Assembly (NCBI RefSeq): GCF_029320955.1
Contig: NZ_CP119757.1
Span: forward strand, 4,092,001 to 4,156,000
DNA length: 64,000 nucleotides
Source: Flavobacterium sp. YJ01
Lineage (GTDB): Bacteria > Bacteroidota > Bacteroidia > Flavobacteriales > Flavobacteriaceae
Direction of reading: 5' to 3'
The notes under the pieces were generated by a model. It was given only the letters and a program-made list of their open reading frames with translations, made no database searches and was not told the DNA's origin. This document shows positions 25,228 through 34,911 of this stretch, piece after piece. The number at the start of each line of letters is the position of its first letter. The first letter of the stretch is position 1. The position numbers were made by a program, and so were the translations under genes.

Positions 25228-26310
25228 ATGAAAAAAATCATTGTTCTCTCAGGCTTAATTGCCTTGGTGTGCTTGACTAGTTGTACATCTAAAAAAGAAG
25301 AAAAAGAAGAAGTTGAAAAATTTACGGTTACTAATCCCGTTAAAATCGATACTTCATTCACAAAAGAATATGTTTCACAAATAAAATCTGTGCGAAATAT
25401 TGAATTACGCGCACAAGAAAAAGGTTTTCTACAAAATATTTATGTTGATGAAGGACAGTTTGTAAAAAAAGGACAGCTGTTGTTTAAAATCATGCCAAAC
25501 ATGTATCAGTCTGAATTGCTTAAAGCGCAGGCAGAACAAAAATCGGCAGAAATCGAATTGCAGAATTCAAAATTATTAGCTGATAAAAATATCGTTTCTA
25601 AAAACGAATTAAGTGTTGCTCAAGCCAAACTGCAATCTGCAAGAGCAGAAGTATCATTAGCAAAACTTCATTTATCATTTACAGAAATTAGAGCTCCTTT
25701 TGACGGAACAATCGACAGAATTCCGTTGAAACTAGGAAGTTTAATTGATGAAGGCGAATTATTGACAAGTCTTTCAGACAACAGTCAGATGTTTGCTTAT
25801 TTCAATGTTTCTGAGCCAGAATACATTAGCTATGAAACAAATATTAAAGATCGTGCTGACAATAAAGTGAATTTAGTTTTGGCTAATGGAGATATTTTTA
25901 AAGAGAAAGGAAATGTTGAAGTTATAGAAAGTGAATTCAATAACGAAACAGGAAATATCGCTTTTAGAGCAAGATTCCCAAATTCTGGAAAATTACTTAG
26001 AAACGGAGAAACTGGACAAGTTCAAATGAATGTTCCGTTGAAAAATGCAATTGTGATTCCACAAAAAGCAACTTACGAAATTCAAGATAAAAAGTATGTT
26101 TTCGTAGTAGGAAAAGACGATAAAGTAAGTTCAAGAGAAATTACCATTACTGGAGAAATTCCTGATTTATATGTGATTAAAAGCGGTATTTCTGAAAATG
26201 ATAGAATTTTATTAGAAGGAGTTCAGAAAGTAAAAGAAAACGACAAAATCAAATATGATTACCAATCTCCAAAAGAGGTTATCAATCACTTACGTTTAAA
26301 AGCAGAATAG
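25228..26310 (+). CDS. RND efflux periplasmic adaptor (AcrA/MexA type)
   Basis: The 360-residue membrane fusion protein has a lipobox (LTSCTS, Cys about residue 19). The lipoyl halves are RAQEKGFLQNIYVDEGQFVKKGQLLFKI and FTEIRAPFDGTIDRIPLKLGSLIDEG, flanking a coiled-coil hairpin (about 90-145). A beta-barrel (NLVLANGDIF) and a membrane-proximal domain follow. It links the inner-membrane pump to the outer-membrane factor encoded downstream. Confidence 0.94.
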   Translation: MKKIIVLSGLIALVCLTSCTSKKEEKEEVEKFTVTNPVKIDTSFTKEYVSQIKSVRNIELRAQEKGFLQNIYVDEGQFVKKGQLLFKIMPNMYQSELLKAQAEQKSAEIELQNSKLLADKNIVSKNELSVAQAKLQSARAEVSLAKLHLSFTEIRAPFDGTIDRIPLKLGSLIDEGELLTSLSDNSQMFAYFNVSEPEYISYETNIKDRADNKVNLVLANGDIFKEKGNVEVIESEFNNETGNIAFRARFPNSGKLLRNGETGQVQMNVPLKNAIVIPQKATYEIQDKKYVFVVGKDDKVSSREITITGEIPDLYVIKSGISENDRILLEGVQKVKENDKIKYDYQSPKEVINHLRLKAE

Positions 26311-26328
26311 TTTTTTGTTCTAATAGTT

Positions 26329-26384
26329 TCAAGCTTCAGGTTTCAAGTTACATACTGAACCTGAAACCTGAAACATTTTAAACT
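26329..26384. repeat. fold-back repeat (CAAGTTTCAGG family) in the RND operon
   Basis: AGCTTCAGGTTTCAAGTT is followed by GAACCTGAAACCTGAAAC, an inverted copy. The unit belongs to the family flanking the lipoprotein gene in the trp operon. It lies between the adaptor and pump genes. Confidence 0.6.
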
Positions 26385-26416
26385 TCAATAAGTTTAATCA
26401 TTTAAAAAATATACAA

Positions 26417-29400
26417 ATGTTTAATAAATTTATTCAAAGACCTGTTCTGTCGATTGTAATATCGCTGATAATTGTCTTTTTAGGGGTTTTGTCGGTATTG
26501 AATTTACCAATTACACAATTCCCTACAATTTCACCTCCAATGGTGAATGTTACAGCAGATTATCCTGGATCTAACGGTGAATTGATGGTTAAGGCGGTTG
26601 TTATTCCTTTGGAAAGAGCCTTAAACGGTGTTCCAGGAATGAAATATATGGCTTCTGATGCCGGAAACGATGGTGAAGCTACAATTAAAGTAGTTTTTAA
26701 TTTAGGAACAGATCCTAATCAAGCTGCGGTAAACGTTCAGAATCGTGTGGCTTCGGTTACTAATAAACTTCCTCCTTTAGTAATTAGAGAAGGTATCAAG
26801 ATTACTCGAGAAGTACCAAGTATGTTGATGTACGTGAATCTTTACAGTACAGACAAAAATACCGACATGAAGTTCTTATACAACTATGCCGATATCAACG
26901 TACTTTCTGAATTGAAAAGGGTAAATGGTATTGGTTCTGGAGATATCTTAGGAACACGTGAATATGCTATGCGTATTTGGTTGAAACCAGATCGTATGTT
27001 GGCTTATAAAATTTCTGCTGATGAGATTATGGAAGCATTATCTAGTCAGAGTTTGGAGGCTTCTCCAGGTAAAACAGGGGAAAGTTCTGGTAAACGTTCG
27101 CAAGCATTCGAATATGTATTGAAATATTCTGGTCGTTTTACAACAAAAGAACAATACGAGAATATCGTTGTAAAAGCAAATCCAAACGGAGAGCTTTTGA
27201 GATTGAAAGATGTTGCGAAAGTTGAATTTGGAAGCTCGATGTACGATATCTATTCTAATTTGAATGGAAGACCATCTGCGGCAATCGTATTGAAACAATC
27301 TTTTGGAAGTAACGCAAATCAGGTTATTGAAGAAGTAAAAGCAAAACTGGAAAAAATCAAACAGAGATTTCCAAAAGGAATGGATTATGAAATTTCGTAT
27401 GACGTTTCTAAATTCCTTGACGCTTCTATCGAAAAAGTAATTCACACGCTTGTTGAAGCATTTATTCTGGTAGGTTTAGTAGTTTTCCTTTTCTTAGGAG
27501 ATTGGCGTTCTACAGTTATTCCAGCGATTGCGGTTCCAGTATCGTTAGTAGGAACATTTGTATTTATGACATTCTTCGATATTTCGTTGAACTTAATTAC
27601 ATTATTTGCTTTAGTATTAGCAATTGGAGTCGTCGTCGATGATGCGATTGTGGTTATCGAGGCCGTTCACGCCAAGATGGAAGAAGAACATCTGTCGCCA
27701 TTTAAAGCAACTAAGAAAGCAATGCATGAAATCGCGGGGGCAATTATTGCAATTACCTTTCTTATGGCGGCAGTATTTATTCCGGTTGCGTTTATGTCTG
27801 GTCCTGTGGGAGTATTCTACAGACAGTTTTCTGTAACTATGGCAACTGCGATTATTCTTTCTGGTATTGTGGCTTTAACGTTGACACCAGCTCTTTGTGC
27901 GATGATGCTAAAAAACAATCACGGACAACCTAAAAAGCCAACACCAGCCAATAGATTTATTGATGCTTTCAACGAAAAATTCAATTTAGCGCAAGGTAAA
28001 TACCAAAATTTATTGGGTAAAATCGTAAACAGAAGAGTCGTTACTGTTGTAGCGCTTCTTGTTTTCTGCGCTGGAACTTGGATTATCAGTAGTAATGTCC
28101 CTTCTGGATTTATTCCGAATGAGGATCAGGGAATGTTTTATGCCGTTATTCAGACACCTCCAGGTTCATCTTTAGAAAGAACAAATAATATTGCAGAGAG
28201 AGTTCAAAAAATTGCAGAAGAGATTGATGGCGTAAAATCAGTTTCGTCATTGGCGGGTTACGAGATTCTTTCTGAAGGTACGGGAGCAAACTCTGGTACT
28301 TGTTTGGTGAATCTTAAAGACTGGAACGACAGAAAAGAATCTGTAGTTGAGATTATGCACGAGATGGAGGAAAAATGTAAAGATATTACAGGTGCGAATA
28401 TCGAATTTTTCCAACCGCCTGCTGTACCTGGATATGGTGCTGCTGGAGGATTTGAGCTTCGTTTATTAGATAAAACAGGTTCTGGAGATTATAAGAGAAT
28501 GGAACAGGTAAATAATGATTTTGTTGCTGAATTAAATAAACAGCCAGAATTATCTAACGTATTTAGTTTCTACAGCTCTAGTTTCCCTCAATATATGATG
28601 AAAGTAGACAACGATTTGGCACAGCAAAAAGGAGTTTCAATCGAAAATGCAATGAACACTTTGTCAACTCTTGTTGGTAGTAATTACGAAATCAGTTTTA
28701 TTAAATTCGGAATTAACTATAAAGTAATCGTTCAGGCTTCTCCAGAATATCGTGCACAGCCAGATGATATCTTGAAATTATATGTAAAAAATGATCGTGA
28801 TGAAATGGTTCCTTATTCTGCTTTCATGAGATTAGAAAAAGTATATGGACTTTCAGAAATCACAAGACATAACATGTATACCTCAACGCAAATTAGTGGT
28901 TCGCCAGCAGCGGGTTACAGTTCTGGCACAGCGATTAAAGTAATTCAAGAAATTGCAGCAAAAAAATTACCAAGAGGTTATGATATTGACTGGGCAGGTA
29001 TTTCTGCCGATGAGGTAGCGCAAGGTAATCAAGCTATTTGGGTATTCTTAATCTGTTTAGGATTCGTGTACTTAGTTTTAGCAGCGCAATACGAAAGTTT
29101 CATTTTGCCATTGTCTGTAATTTTCTCATTGCCAGCAGGTATTTTTGGAGCATTCCTTTTATTAAAAATTGCAGGATTAGAAAACAATATTTATGCTCAG
29201 GTTGCCATGGTAATGCTTATCGGATTATTAGGTAAAAACGCCGTACTGATTGTAGAGTTTGCAATACAAAGGCACGCAGCAGGAAGATTTGTTTTAGAGG
29301 CTGCAATGGAAGGTGCAAAAGCAAGGTTCCGTCCTATCTTGATGACTTCGTTTGCCTTTATCGCCGGATTAATTCCGCTTGTTTTTGCAAATGGTCCAGG

Positions 29401-29584
29401 TAAAATTGGTAATAGAACAATCGGAACTGCAGCAGCAGGAGGTATGCTTATAGGAACTATTTGTGGAGTATTCGTAATTCCGGGATTGTATTACATTTTT
29501 GCCAAAATTGCAGAACGATACAAATTGGTGAAACATGAAGAAGAAAATCCATTAACAGAAGAAATTGACAACAATCATGTATAA
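26417..29584 (+). CDS. RND efflux pump inner-membrane transporter (AcrB/HAE1 type)
   Basis: The 1055-residue protein is full length for a hydrophobe/amphiphile RND pump. It starts MFNKFIQRPVLSIVISLIIVF with TM1. The FPTISPPMVNVTADYPGS porter motif follows, and the TM4 proton-relay motif reads LVLAIGVVVDDAIVVIEAV with the Asp-Asp pair. A second half repeats the layout (NIYAQVAMVMLIGLLGKNAVLIVEFA). It drives drug, dye or detergent export with proton antiport. It forms a tripartite system with the genes on either side; its stop overlaps the start of the outer-membrane gene. Confidence 0.96.
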   Translation: MFNKFIQRPVLSIVISLIIVFLGVLSVLNLPITQFPTISPPMVNVTADYPGSNGELMVKAVVIPLERALNGVPGMKYMASDAGNDGEATIKVVFNLGTDPNQAAVNVQNRVASVTNKLPPLVIREGIKITREVPSMLMYVNLYSTDKNTDMKFLYNYADINVLSELKRVNGIGSGDILGTREYAMRIWLKPDRMLAYKISADEIMEALSSQSLEASPGKTGESSGKRSQAFEYVLKYSGRFTTKEQYENIVVKANPNGELLRLKDVAKVEFGSSMYDIYSNLNGRPSAAIVLKQSFGSNANQVIEEVKAKLEKIKQRFPKGMDYEISYDVSKFLDASIEKVIHTLVEAFILVGLVVFLFLGDWRSTVIPAIAVPVSLVGTFVFMTFFDISLNLITLFALVLAIGVVVDDAIVVIEAVHAKMEEEHLSPFKATKKAMHEIAGAIIAITFLMAAVFIPVAFMSGPVGVFYRQFSVTMATAIILSGIVALTLTPALCAMMLKNNHGQPKKPTPANRFIDAFNEKFNLAQGKYQNLLGKIVNRRVVTVVALLVFCAGTWIISSNVPSGFIPNEDQGMFYAVIQTPPGSSLERTNNIAERVQKIAEEIDGVKSVSSLAGYEILSEGTGANSGTCLVNLKDWNDRKESVVEIMHEMEEKCKDITGANIEFFQPPAVPGYGAAGGFELRLLDKTGSGDYKRMEQVNNDFVAELNKQPELSNVFSFYSSSFPQYMMKVDNDLAQQKGVSIENAMNTLSTLVGSNYEISFIKFGINYKVIVQASPEYRAQPDDILKLYVKNDRDEMVPYSAFMRLEKVYGLSEITRHNMYTSTQISGSPAAGYSSGTAIKVIQEIAAKKLPRGYDIDWAGISADEVAQGNQAIWVFLICLGFVYLVLAAQYESFILPLSVIFSLPAGIFGAFLLLKIAGLENNIYAQVAMVMLIGLLGKNAVLIVEFAIQRHAAGRFVLEAAMEGAKARFRPILMTSFAFIAGLIPLVFANGPGKIGNRTIGTAAAGGMLIGTICGVFVIPGLYYIFAKIAERYKLVKHEEENPLTEEIDNNHV

Positions 29585-31025
29585 AATCAAATCATATCAA
29601 TATAGTATTGCATTAGCTGTTTGTCTAACAGTTGCAGGGTGTAAAACCCCTGCACCTGAGGCAGCAATAACGCCATCTGCGCCAGTTCCAGAATCTTTTG
29701 GAATGGCTCAGACTCAGGATGCAAACAATAATACAGCAGCGTTAAACTGGAAAGATTACTTTAAAGATCAGAATCTAGTAGATTTAATAGATATTGCTCT
29801 TAAAAATAATCAGGAATTAAATATCACTTTACAAGAAATTGAAATTGCAAAGAATGATATTCGTGTTAGAAAAGGACTTTTGTTGCCAACAGTAGGCGTT
29901 CGCGCAGGCGCAGGAGTAGAAAAAGTAGGTAGATATACAAGCCAAGGTGCTGGTGATGCTTCTACTGAAATTAAACCAGGTAAAGAAATGCCAGATCCGC
30001 TTGGAGATTTTACCATTTCTGCCTACGCGAATTGGGAAGTAGATATCTGGAAAAAATTGCGTAATTCTAAAAAAGCAGCTTTAAACAGATATTTAGCTAC
30101 GGTTGAAGGTAAAAACTTTGTAATTACAAACCTCATCGCAGAAGTTGCAGATTCTTATTACGAATTAATGGCTTTGGATAATCAATTGGATATTGTAAAA
30201 CAAACTATCAAATTGCAGACTAACGCTTTAGAAATTGTAAAAGTTCAAAAACAAGCTGCAAGAGCAACGGAGTTAGGAGTTAAGAAATTTGAAGCAGAAG
30301 TTTTAACTTCACAAAGTCTAGAGTTTGATATTCTGCAACAGATAAAAGAGACAGAAAACAAAATAAACTTTTTGTTGGGTAGATATCCGCAAGAAATTAA
30401 AAGAACGAACAACAACAATTTCTTAAGCTTATTACCAGCTGTTGTAACGTCTGGAATTCCATCTCAATTGTTAGAAAATCGTCCAGATGTAAAACAAGCT
30501 GAATTAGAATTAGTCGCAGCAAAATTAGACGTAAAAGTAGCTCGTGCAGAGTTTTATCCATCATTAGATATTTCTGCTGCAATTGGAGTAAATGCGTTTA
30601 AGCCATCTTATTTGTTTACAATGCCAGAATCTCTTCTATATTCATTAGCTGGAGATCTTGTGGCGCCATTAATTAATAGAAACGCAATCAAAGCAGAATT
30701 TGCAAGTGCCAATGCTAGACAGCTTCAGGCATTATACAATTATGATCGTACGGTTTTAAACGCTTATTTAGAAGTTTCAAATCAATTGTCTAAGATTGAT
30801 AATCTGCAAAAAGGTTACGATCTAAAATCGAAACAAGTTGATGCGTTAAATACTTCCATAGATGTTTCAAACGATTTGTTTAAATCGGCAAGAGTAGATT
30901 ATTTTGAAGTTTTAATGACGCAAAGAGACGCATTAGAAGCAAAATTAGAATTAGTAGATACTAAAAAAGAGCAATTGAATGCTGCTGTCCATGTTTACAG
31001 AGACTTGGGCGGTGGATGGAAATAA
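29577..31025 (+). CDS. outer-membrane efflux factor (TolC/NodT type)
   Basis: The 482-residue lipoprotein (lipobox VAGC, Cys near residue 21) has two OEP repeats: DYFKDQNLVDLIDIALKNNQELNI at about residue 60 and ENRPDVKQAELELVAAKLDVKVARAEFYPSL at about residue 300. The ATG at 29577 overlaps the pump stop (ATGTATAA), indicating translational coupling; an in-frame TTG 12 bases earlier is less likely. It completes the tripartite exporter. A terminator follows. Confidence 0.93.
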   Translation: MYKIKSYQYSIALAVCLTVAGCKTPAPEAAITPSAPVPESFGMAQTQDANNNTAALNWKDYFKDQNLVDLIDIALKNNQELNITLQEIEIAKNDIRVRKGLLLPTVGVRAGAGVEKVGRYTSQGAGDASTEIKPGKEMPDPLGDFTISAYANWEVDIWKKLRNSKKAALNRYLATVEGKNFVITNLIAEVADSYYELMALDNQLDIVKQTIKLQTNALEIVKVQKQAARATELGVKKFEAEVLTSQSLEFDILQQIKETENKINFLLGRYPQEIKRTNNNNFLSLLPAVVTSGIPSQLLENRPDVKQAELELVAAKLDVKVARAEFYPSLDISAAIGVNAFKPSYLFTMPESLLYSLAGDLVAPLINRNAIKAEFASANARQLQALYNYDRTVLNAYLEVSNQLSKIDNLQKGYDLKSKQVDALNTSIDVSNDLFKSARVDYFEVLMTQRDALEAKLELVDTKKEQLNAAVHVYRDLGGGWK

Positions 31026-31051
31026 AATTTGCCTGTTAATTTGTAGTGGAA

Positions 31052-31089
31052 AAGCCTTTTGGGAGTAAAATCCTGAAAGGCTTTTTTTG
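31052..31089 (+). terminator. RND operon terminator, left copy of island-flanking repeat
   Basis: AAAGCCTTT pairs with AAAGGCTTT (with GGGA/TCCT inside), followed by seven T. The same 38 bases recur at 39919-39956. TTAATTTGTAG occurs shortly before both (31037-31047 and 39904-39914), and both are preceded by GGAAATAA. They mark the two ends of the T6SS-associated segment. Confidence 0.85.
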
Positions 31090-31105
31090 TAAGAAAAATA
31101 TTTAT

Positions 31106-31177
31106 ATATTTGCAATTCACTGATCTGAAAAAGTGTCCTTAAACCTCGGGAGCTATTAGTAGCTTTCGGGGTTTTTT
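31106..31177 (+). ncRNA. candidate short transcript (promoter box plus terminator)
   Basis: TATATTTG (31106-31113) is an exact -7 box. About 30 bases later a strong hairpin, AACCTCGGGAGCTA with TAGCTTTCGGGGTT, runs into six T (31142-31176). No reading frame of note lies between. This could be a roughly 60-base small RNA or a truncated leader; a -33 TTG is only 15 bases upstream, so the promoter is not ideal. Confidence 0.35.
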
Positions 31178-31353
31178 ACGTTTTAAAATTTCTCTCCATT
31201 GTTAAAATATAGTATTTTTCTTATTTATTTTAAATTGTTTAATATATTTACATTACAATTATGTAATATTTTATCTACTTAAATGCCACTTCTCATTATT
31301 GATTAAGGTTATAAAATCTACAAAGACCTGTAAAGTAATCAATACCTGTAAAT

Positions 31354-31746
31354 ATGAGTTTTTTAGCAAAGTTAGAATTAGACAATGAAGTTTTTAATGT
31401 CTTAGAATTTGATGTCACTTTCAATCAGAGTGTAGACAATAATGGAAAACCTGCCAACAAAGTAAAAGGCGGTCAAATAAGAATTGTTGTCGAGAGTACA
31501 CATACCGATTTATTTTCTGATTGGATGGTTTCGCACACAAGTACCAAAGATGGCAAAGTTATTTTCTATCGTCGTGATGCGATGAGCACCATGAAAAATG
31601 TAAGCTTTAAAAAAGCCTATTGTATTTCTTTTCAGAAACGTTTTCGAAACGAAGGTACAGTTCCTATGACTACAGAAATTTTAATTACCTCTAATGAAAT
31701 AAAAGTAGGCAATACCTTATTTGAAAATAACTGGAAGAATTCTTAA
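31354..31746 (+). CDS. tssD: type VI secretion tube protein TssD (Hcp), Bacteroidota type
   Basis: The 130-residue protein matches the Bacteroidota T6SS (subtype iii) TssD pattern: MSFLAKLELDNEVFNVLEFD, then SVDNNGKPANKVKGGQIRIVVEST and FYRRDAMSTMKNVSFKKAYC. Such proteins stack as hexameric rings to form the inner tube. It stands 12 bases before vgrG. No sheath, baseplate or ATPase genes are in the window, so it serves a system encoded elsewhere or is an orphan tube protein adapted to the effectors downstream. Confidence 0.9.
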   Translation: MSFLAKLELDNEVFNVLEFDVTFNQSVDNNGKPANKVKGGQIRIVVESTHTDLFSDWMVSHTSTKDGKVIFYRRDAMSTMKNVSFKKAYCISFQKRFRNEGTVPMTTEILITSNEIKVGNTLFENNWKNS

Positions 31747-31758
31747 ATCATAATCAAC

Positions 31759-33612
31759 ATGGCTTTACAAACTGTAACGACTATAAAAATTGGCGAAACG
31801 ATTATTACCAATTTCAGCAAATTAGAAATTATTCAAAAAATTCACGATCATCATAGTTTTTCGATTGAAGTAAGACAGGATTTACTGGTTGAAGAATTTA
31901 AAAGCGTCATGCCAGTTTCGCAACAATTGAGTGGAGAAAAGGTAAGCATCGAAATAAAACCACTTCCTGGTTTGGATGATCTTATGATTAATACAAATCC
32001 TAATGATTATATCATGCAGTTTTATGGAGTTGTAACCAATATAAAAATACAAAAATCCAGAAACAAAGACATCGAAAAAAGTATACTTATAAAAGGAAAA
32101 AGTACTTCAATACTTTTAGATGGAGGAAAAGAATGTAATTCATTTACCAATATGTCAATCGCCGATGTAGTCAATAAAGTAAAATCTGGTTATGATATTG
32201 ATATGGAAGTTATTCCGCTACATAAAAACAATCTCGCTTACACTGTACAGTATAATGAAAGTGATTTTGATTTTCTAAATCGTCTGGCTAGACAAAATGG
32301 AGAATGGTTTTATAGCAACGGACGAAAAATGATTTTTGGCGATGCCGGCGGACCATTGCAACCTAAACTGATTTATGGAATTAACATGCACGATTTTAGT
32401 TATGACATAAAACTCTTGCCAACGAAGTTTAAAACCATAGAAAATGACAATCGAAGCGGAGAATATTATACAGATAATACAACTTCATACAGAAATGAAA
32501 TTGATGGATTTCATCAAAATTCCATCAATAAATCCAATCAGGTTTTTACCAAAGAAACCGTTTTACAGCTTAATCAAAATTCAGTAGGAGCAAACGGTAA
32601 AAGTACACTAGAAGAATATACAAAAAATAAAATGCGATTTGTTATGAGTGGTTTGATGCAGGTAAAAGCATCAAGTGAAGTTCCAGGTATTACAATAGGA
32701 AACGATGTATCTATAAAGGGTTTGGATAAACAGCTTGAAAGTAACTACAGAGTAATCAAAATAAAACACGTATGTGATGATGGAGGCGGATATCAAAACT
32801 ATTTTACAGCTGTAAATTTTGCAGGCTCTTCATTCTCTCCCAAAACAAATCCAGATTTAATAGCAAACTGCAAAAGCCAAACTGCTGTTGTTATAGAAAA
32901 TACAGATCCAGACGGATTGAGCGGTGTAAAAGTACAAATGCCATGGCAGGCTGCAAAAGGCGAAATCACTCCTTATATTCCTTTAATTCAAAAATATGGA
33001 GGCGATGCCAGAGGTTCTCATATTATACCTGAAATTGGCGATACCGTTTTTGTAGACTTTCAGGGCAATAATGCCGAACTGCCTATTGTAATAGGAACCA
33101 TGACCAGCAAAAAAGAAAAAAGCGGTTATAGTACGCCGAATAATGATATAAAGGCAGTAATGCATAGCCGAAGTGGAAACAGAATTATAAATGATGATGC
33201 TACTGGAGATATTACAATTGAAAGCCAAAAAGGGCAAACCATTGCAGTAGTGCATGGAGATGGTAATATAAGATTTAAAGCACCAAAAAGTATAGAATTG
33301 GAAGCAGGGGAAGATATTGTTATGAAAGCGGGTAAAAATGTAAAAATTGATGCTAAAGAGGATATTGAGGTTGATGCAGGTTATAATATCTTTCAAGAAG
33401 CTCAAAATGATATTTATGTAAATGCAAATGGGAATATTATGGAAAAATCAGATAATAGGACTGAATTGGTTGATAAAGATTTTAGTCGTACTTCAGACAT
33501 TTCAAATGAAATAGCTTCGAAAGCAAGTCTTTATAGTCATGAAGAAGACATGACCATACAAAGCGGAAAGCAAGTGCGTATTAATAGCACAGAAAAATCT
33601 AATCTTTTTTAA
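31759..33612 (+). CDS. vgrG: type VI secretion spike protein VgrG (TssI)
   Basis: The 617-residue protein has the gp27-like base (about 1-370, with YNESDFDFLNRLARQNGEWFY), the gp5-like OB domain (about 375-470, VQMPWQAAKGEITPYIPLIQ and IPEIGDTVFVDFQGNNAELPIVIG) and a C-terminal repeating needle (EAGEDIVMKAGKNVKIDAKE and EDIEVDAGYNIFQEAQ). It ends without a fused toxin domain, so effectors must be separate proteins, as the downstream lipase gene suggests. Confidence 0.93.
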   Translation: MALQTVTTIKIGETIITNFSKLEIIQKIHDHHSFSIEVRQDLLVEEFKSVMPVSQQLSGEKVSIEIKPLPGLDDLMINTNPNDYIMQFYGVVTNIKIQKSRNKDIEKSILIKGKSTSILLDGGKECNSFTNMSIADVVNKVKSGYDIDMEVIPLHKNNLAYTVQYNESDFDFLNRLARQNGEWFYSNGRKMIFGDAGGPLQPKLIYGINMHDFSYDIKLLPTKFKTIENDNRSGEYYTDNTTSYRNEIDGFHQNSINKSNQVFTKETVLQLNQNSVGANGKSTLEEYTKNKMRFVMSGLMQVKASSEVPGITIGNDVSIKGLDKQLESNYRVIKIKHVCDDGGGYQNYFTAVNFAGSSFSPKTNPDLIANCKSQTAVVIENTDPDGLSGVKVQMPWQAAKGEITPYIPLIQKYGGDARGSHIIPEIGDTVFVDFQGNNAELPIVIGTMTSKKEKSGYSTPNNDIKAVMHSRSGNRIINDDATGDITIESQKGQTIAVVHGDGNIRFKAPKSIELEAGEDIVMKAGKNVKIDAKEDIEVDAGYNIFQEAQNDIYVNANGNIMEKSDNRTELVDKDFSRTSDISNEIASKASLYSHEEDMTIQSGKQVRINSTEKSNLF

Positions 33613-33622
33613 TTTAATTTTT

Positions 33623-33796
33623 ATGGCGATTGCAAAACAAGCGAAGATTATTCAAATAAAAGTGAGTGATTCTTATCAATTAACTGTTGGCAGAAAACTT
33701 GAAAAAACTGCCAATAAATTGAATTATGAAGCTACAAAAGACGATTTAAATTTGATTTGTGGTAAAAAAATAATAATAAACGGTGAGAAAAAATAG
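33623..33796 (+). CDS. 57-residue protein between vgrG and the effector module
   Basis: The reading frame from ATG 33623 to TAG 33796 gives MAIAKQAKIIQIKVSDSYQL and 37 further residues, ending CGKKIIINGEKK. The C-terminal KDDLNLICGKKIIINGEK resembles the short-strand repeats of VgrG needles and PAAR-like adaptors. It starts 10 bases after vgrG and overlaps the next gene by 14 bases, both signs of translation. Not recognised as a family; it may be an adaptor for effector loading or the remnant of a longer one. Confidence 0.5.
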   Translation: MAIAKQAKIIQIKVSDSYQLTVGRKLEKTANKLNYEATKDDLNLICGKKIIINGEKK

Positions 33797-34910
33797 TATC
33801 AAGAAATATAACATCTTATTATGTTTCATCATAATAATAGTGATAACTGTAGTAACAATAACAATGAGTTCATATATAGAAAAAAAATATGAGTGGGCAG
33901 CAGATATTTGTGCACCAAGAGAGTATCCTGTAGAAGTTTATACAGGAGCAGCAGGAGGCTATTTTTTTAGCCAAATGGGCGGATTTAGCAATTCTGGCTG
34001 GGGAGGATTGGGTAGTATCGATTATATAAAAGCACCAGTGCCAGACAGACTTGATATGACATGGTTATCGTATGTAGACAATAAATTCTATAAAGGCGAC
34101 TGGAAACTCCCTACAGAAAAAATAAAAAAGCTTTTTGATGAAGGATTTCCTGCTAAACCAGGTTTAGAAAATGTAAAGGAGTCTTATGATTATATAAATA
34201 TTGGCCTCGGACCAAAAGGAATGGTTGTAGTATGGGTAGCTGGGGCTGGTAGTCAGGTGGAAGTGGCTCGATTTCAGGCTCATGAAACGGTAATAGATCC
34301 TAAACTTATTATCGAAAGCGAAATGTATATGTTTCGAAAAGGTTATAGTCAACATAGATTAGAAAGCAATTTTGTTATATCTGAAGACGTTCGGGAACAA
34401 ATCAAACAAAACGGTTATCCTCAATCAGAAGTTTATGAGAAGTATAGAGAAAAATATTTATGGAAACCACGAGTAATCTTGCCGGAAGGTGCTAAACTTA
34501 CTTCAATGTACATTAAAATGTGTAATGGAGAAAAGGAAGATCCTTATGATAAGCCAATAGATACGAAATATAGAGCCATTCCTTACGCTTTTCAAATTTA
34601 CTGGTCAGTTGTTAATGGCAAAAAACAACGACGGTTTGTGTCTAGAATTGCTTTTACTAACGATAAAGAATATTGGGTAAAATATCTTAAACCTATGGGT
34701 AAGGATGAAATTCCTGTAGATTTTGATAAAAACGAGATTCGAAAATTATTTAAAGAACATCTTGACAAAAATAAATCTGCAGAAATGGTAATAAAAATTG
34801 ATCCTACAAAACAAGAGGATGATAGGTGGGTAGTAGATTTTTATATAGAACAAGAAGGGAAAAAATATAATTTAAATCAAAATTGCCAAGATTCTGGTAA
34901 ACTAAACTAA
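33783..34910 (+). CDS. DUF2931-type membrane-anchored protein, probable immunity protein
   Basis: The 375-residue protein uses a GTG start, giving an N-terminal anchor (about 11-30, ILLCFIIIIVITVVTITM) and a periplasmic domain. KKYEWAADICAPREYPVEVY and DRLDMTWLSYVDNKFYKGDWKLP match the other DUF2931 proteins in this island (for example LSISWFSYIEKKFYKGKF at 38873). It lies one base before the lipase gene. DUF2931 proteins often sit beside Tle1-type effectors, so self-protection in the periplasm is likely but inferred. Confidence 0.72.
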   Translation: MRKNSIKKYNILLCFIIIIVITVVTITMSSYIEKKYEWAADICAPREYPVEVYTGAAGGYFFSQMGGFSNSGWGGLGSIDYIKAPVPDRLDMTWLSYVDNKFYKGDWKLPTEKIKKLFDEGFPAKPGLENVKESYDYINIGLGPKGMVVVWVAGAGSQVEVARFQAHETVIDPKLIIESEMYMFRKGYSQHRLESNFVISEDVREQIKQNGYPQSEVYEKYREKYLWKPRVILPEGAKLTSMYIKMCNGEKEDPYDKPIDTKYRAIPYAFQIYWSVVNGKKQRRFVSRIAFTNDKEYWVKYLKPMGKDEIPVDFDKNEIRKLFKEHLDKNKSAEMVIKIDPTKQEDDRWVVDFYIEQEGKKYNLNQNCQDSGKLN

Positions 34911-34911
34911 G

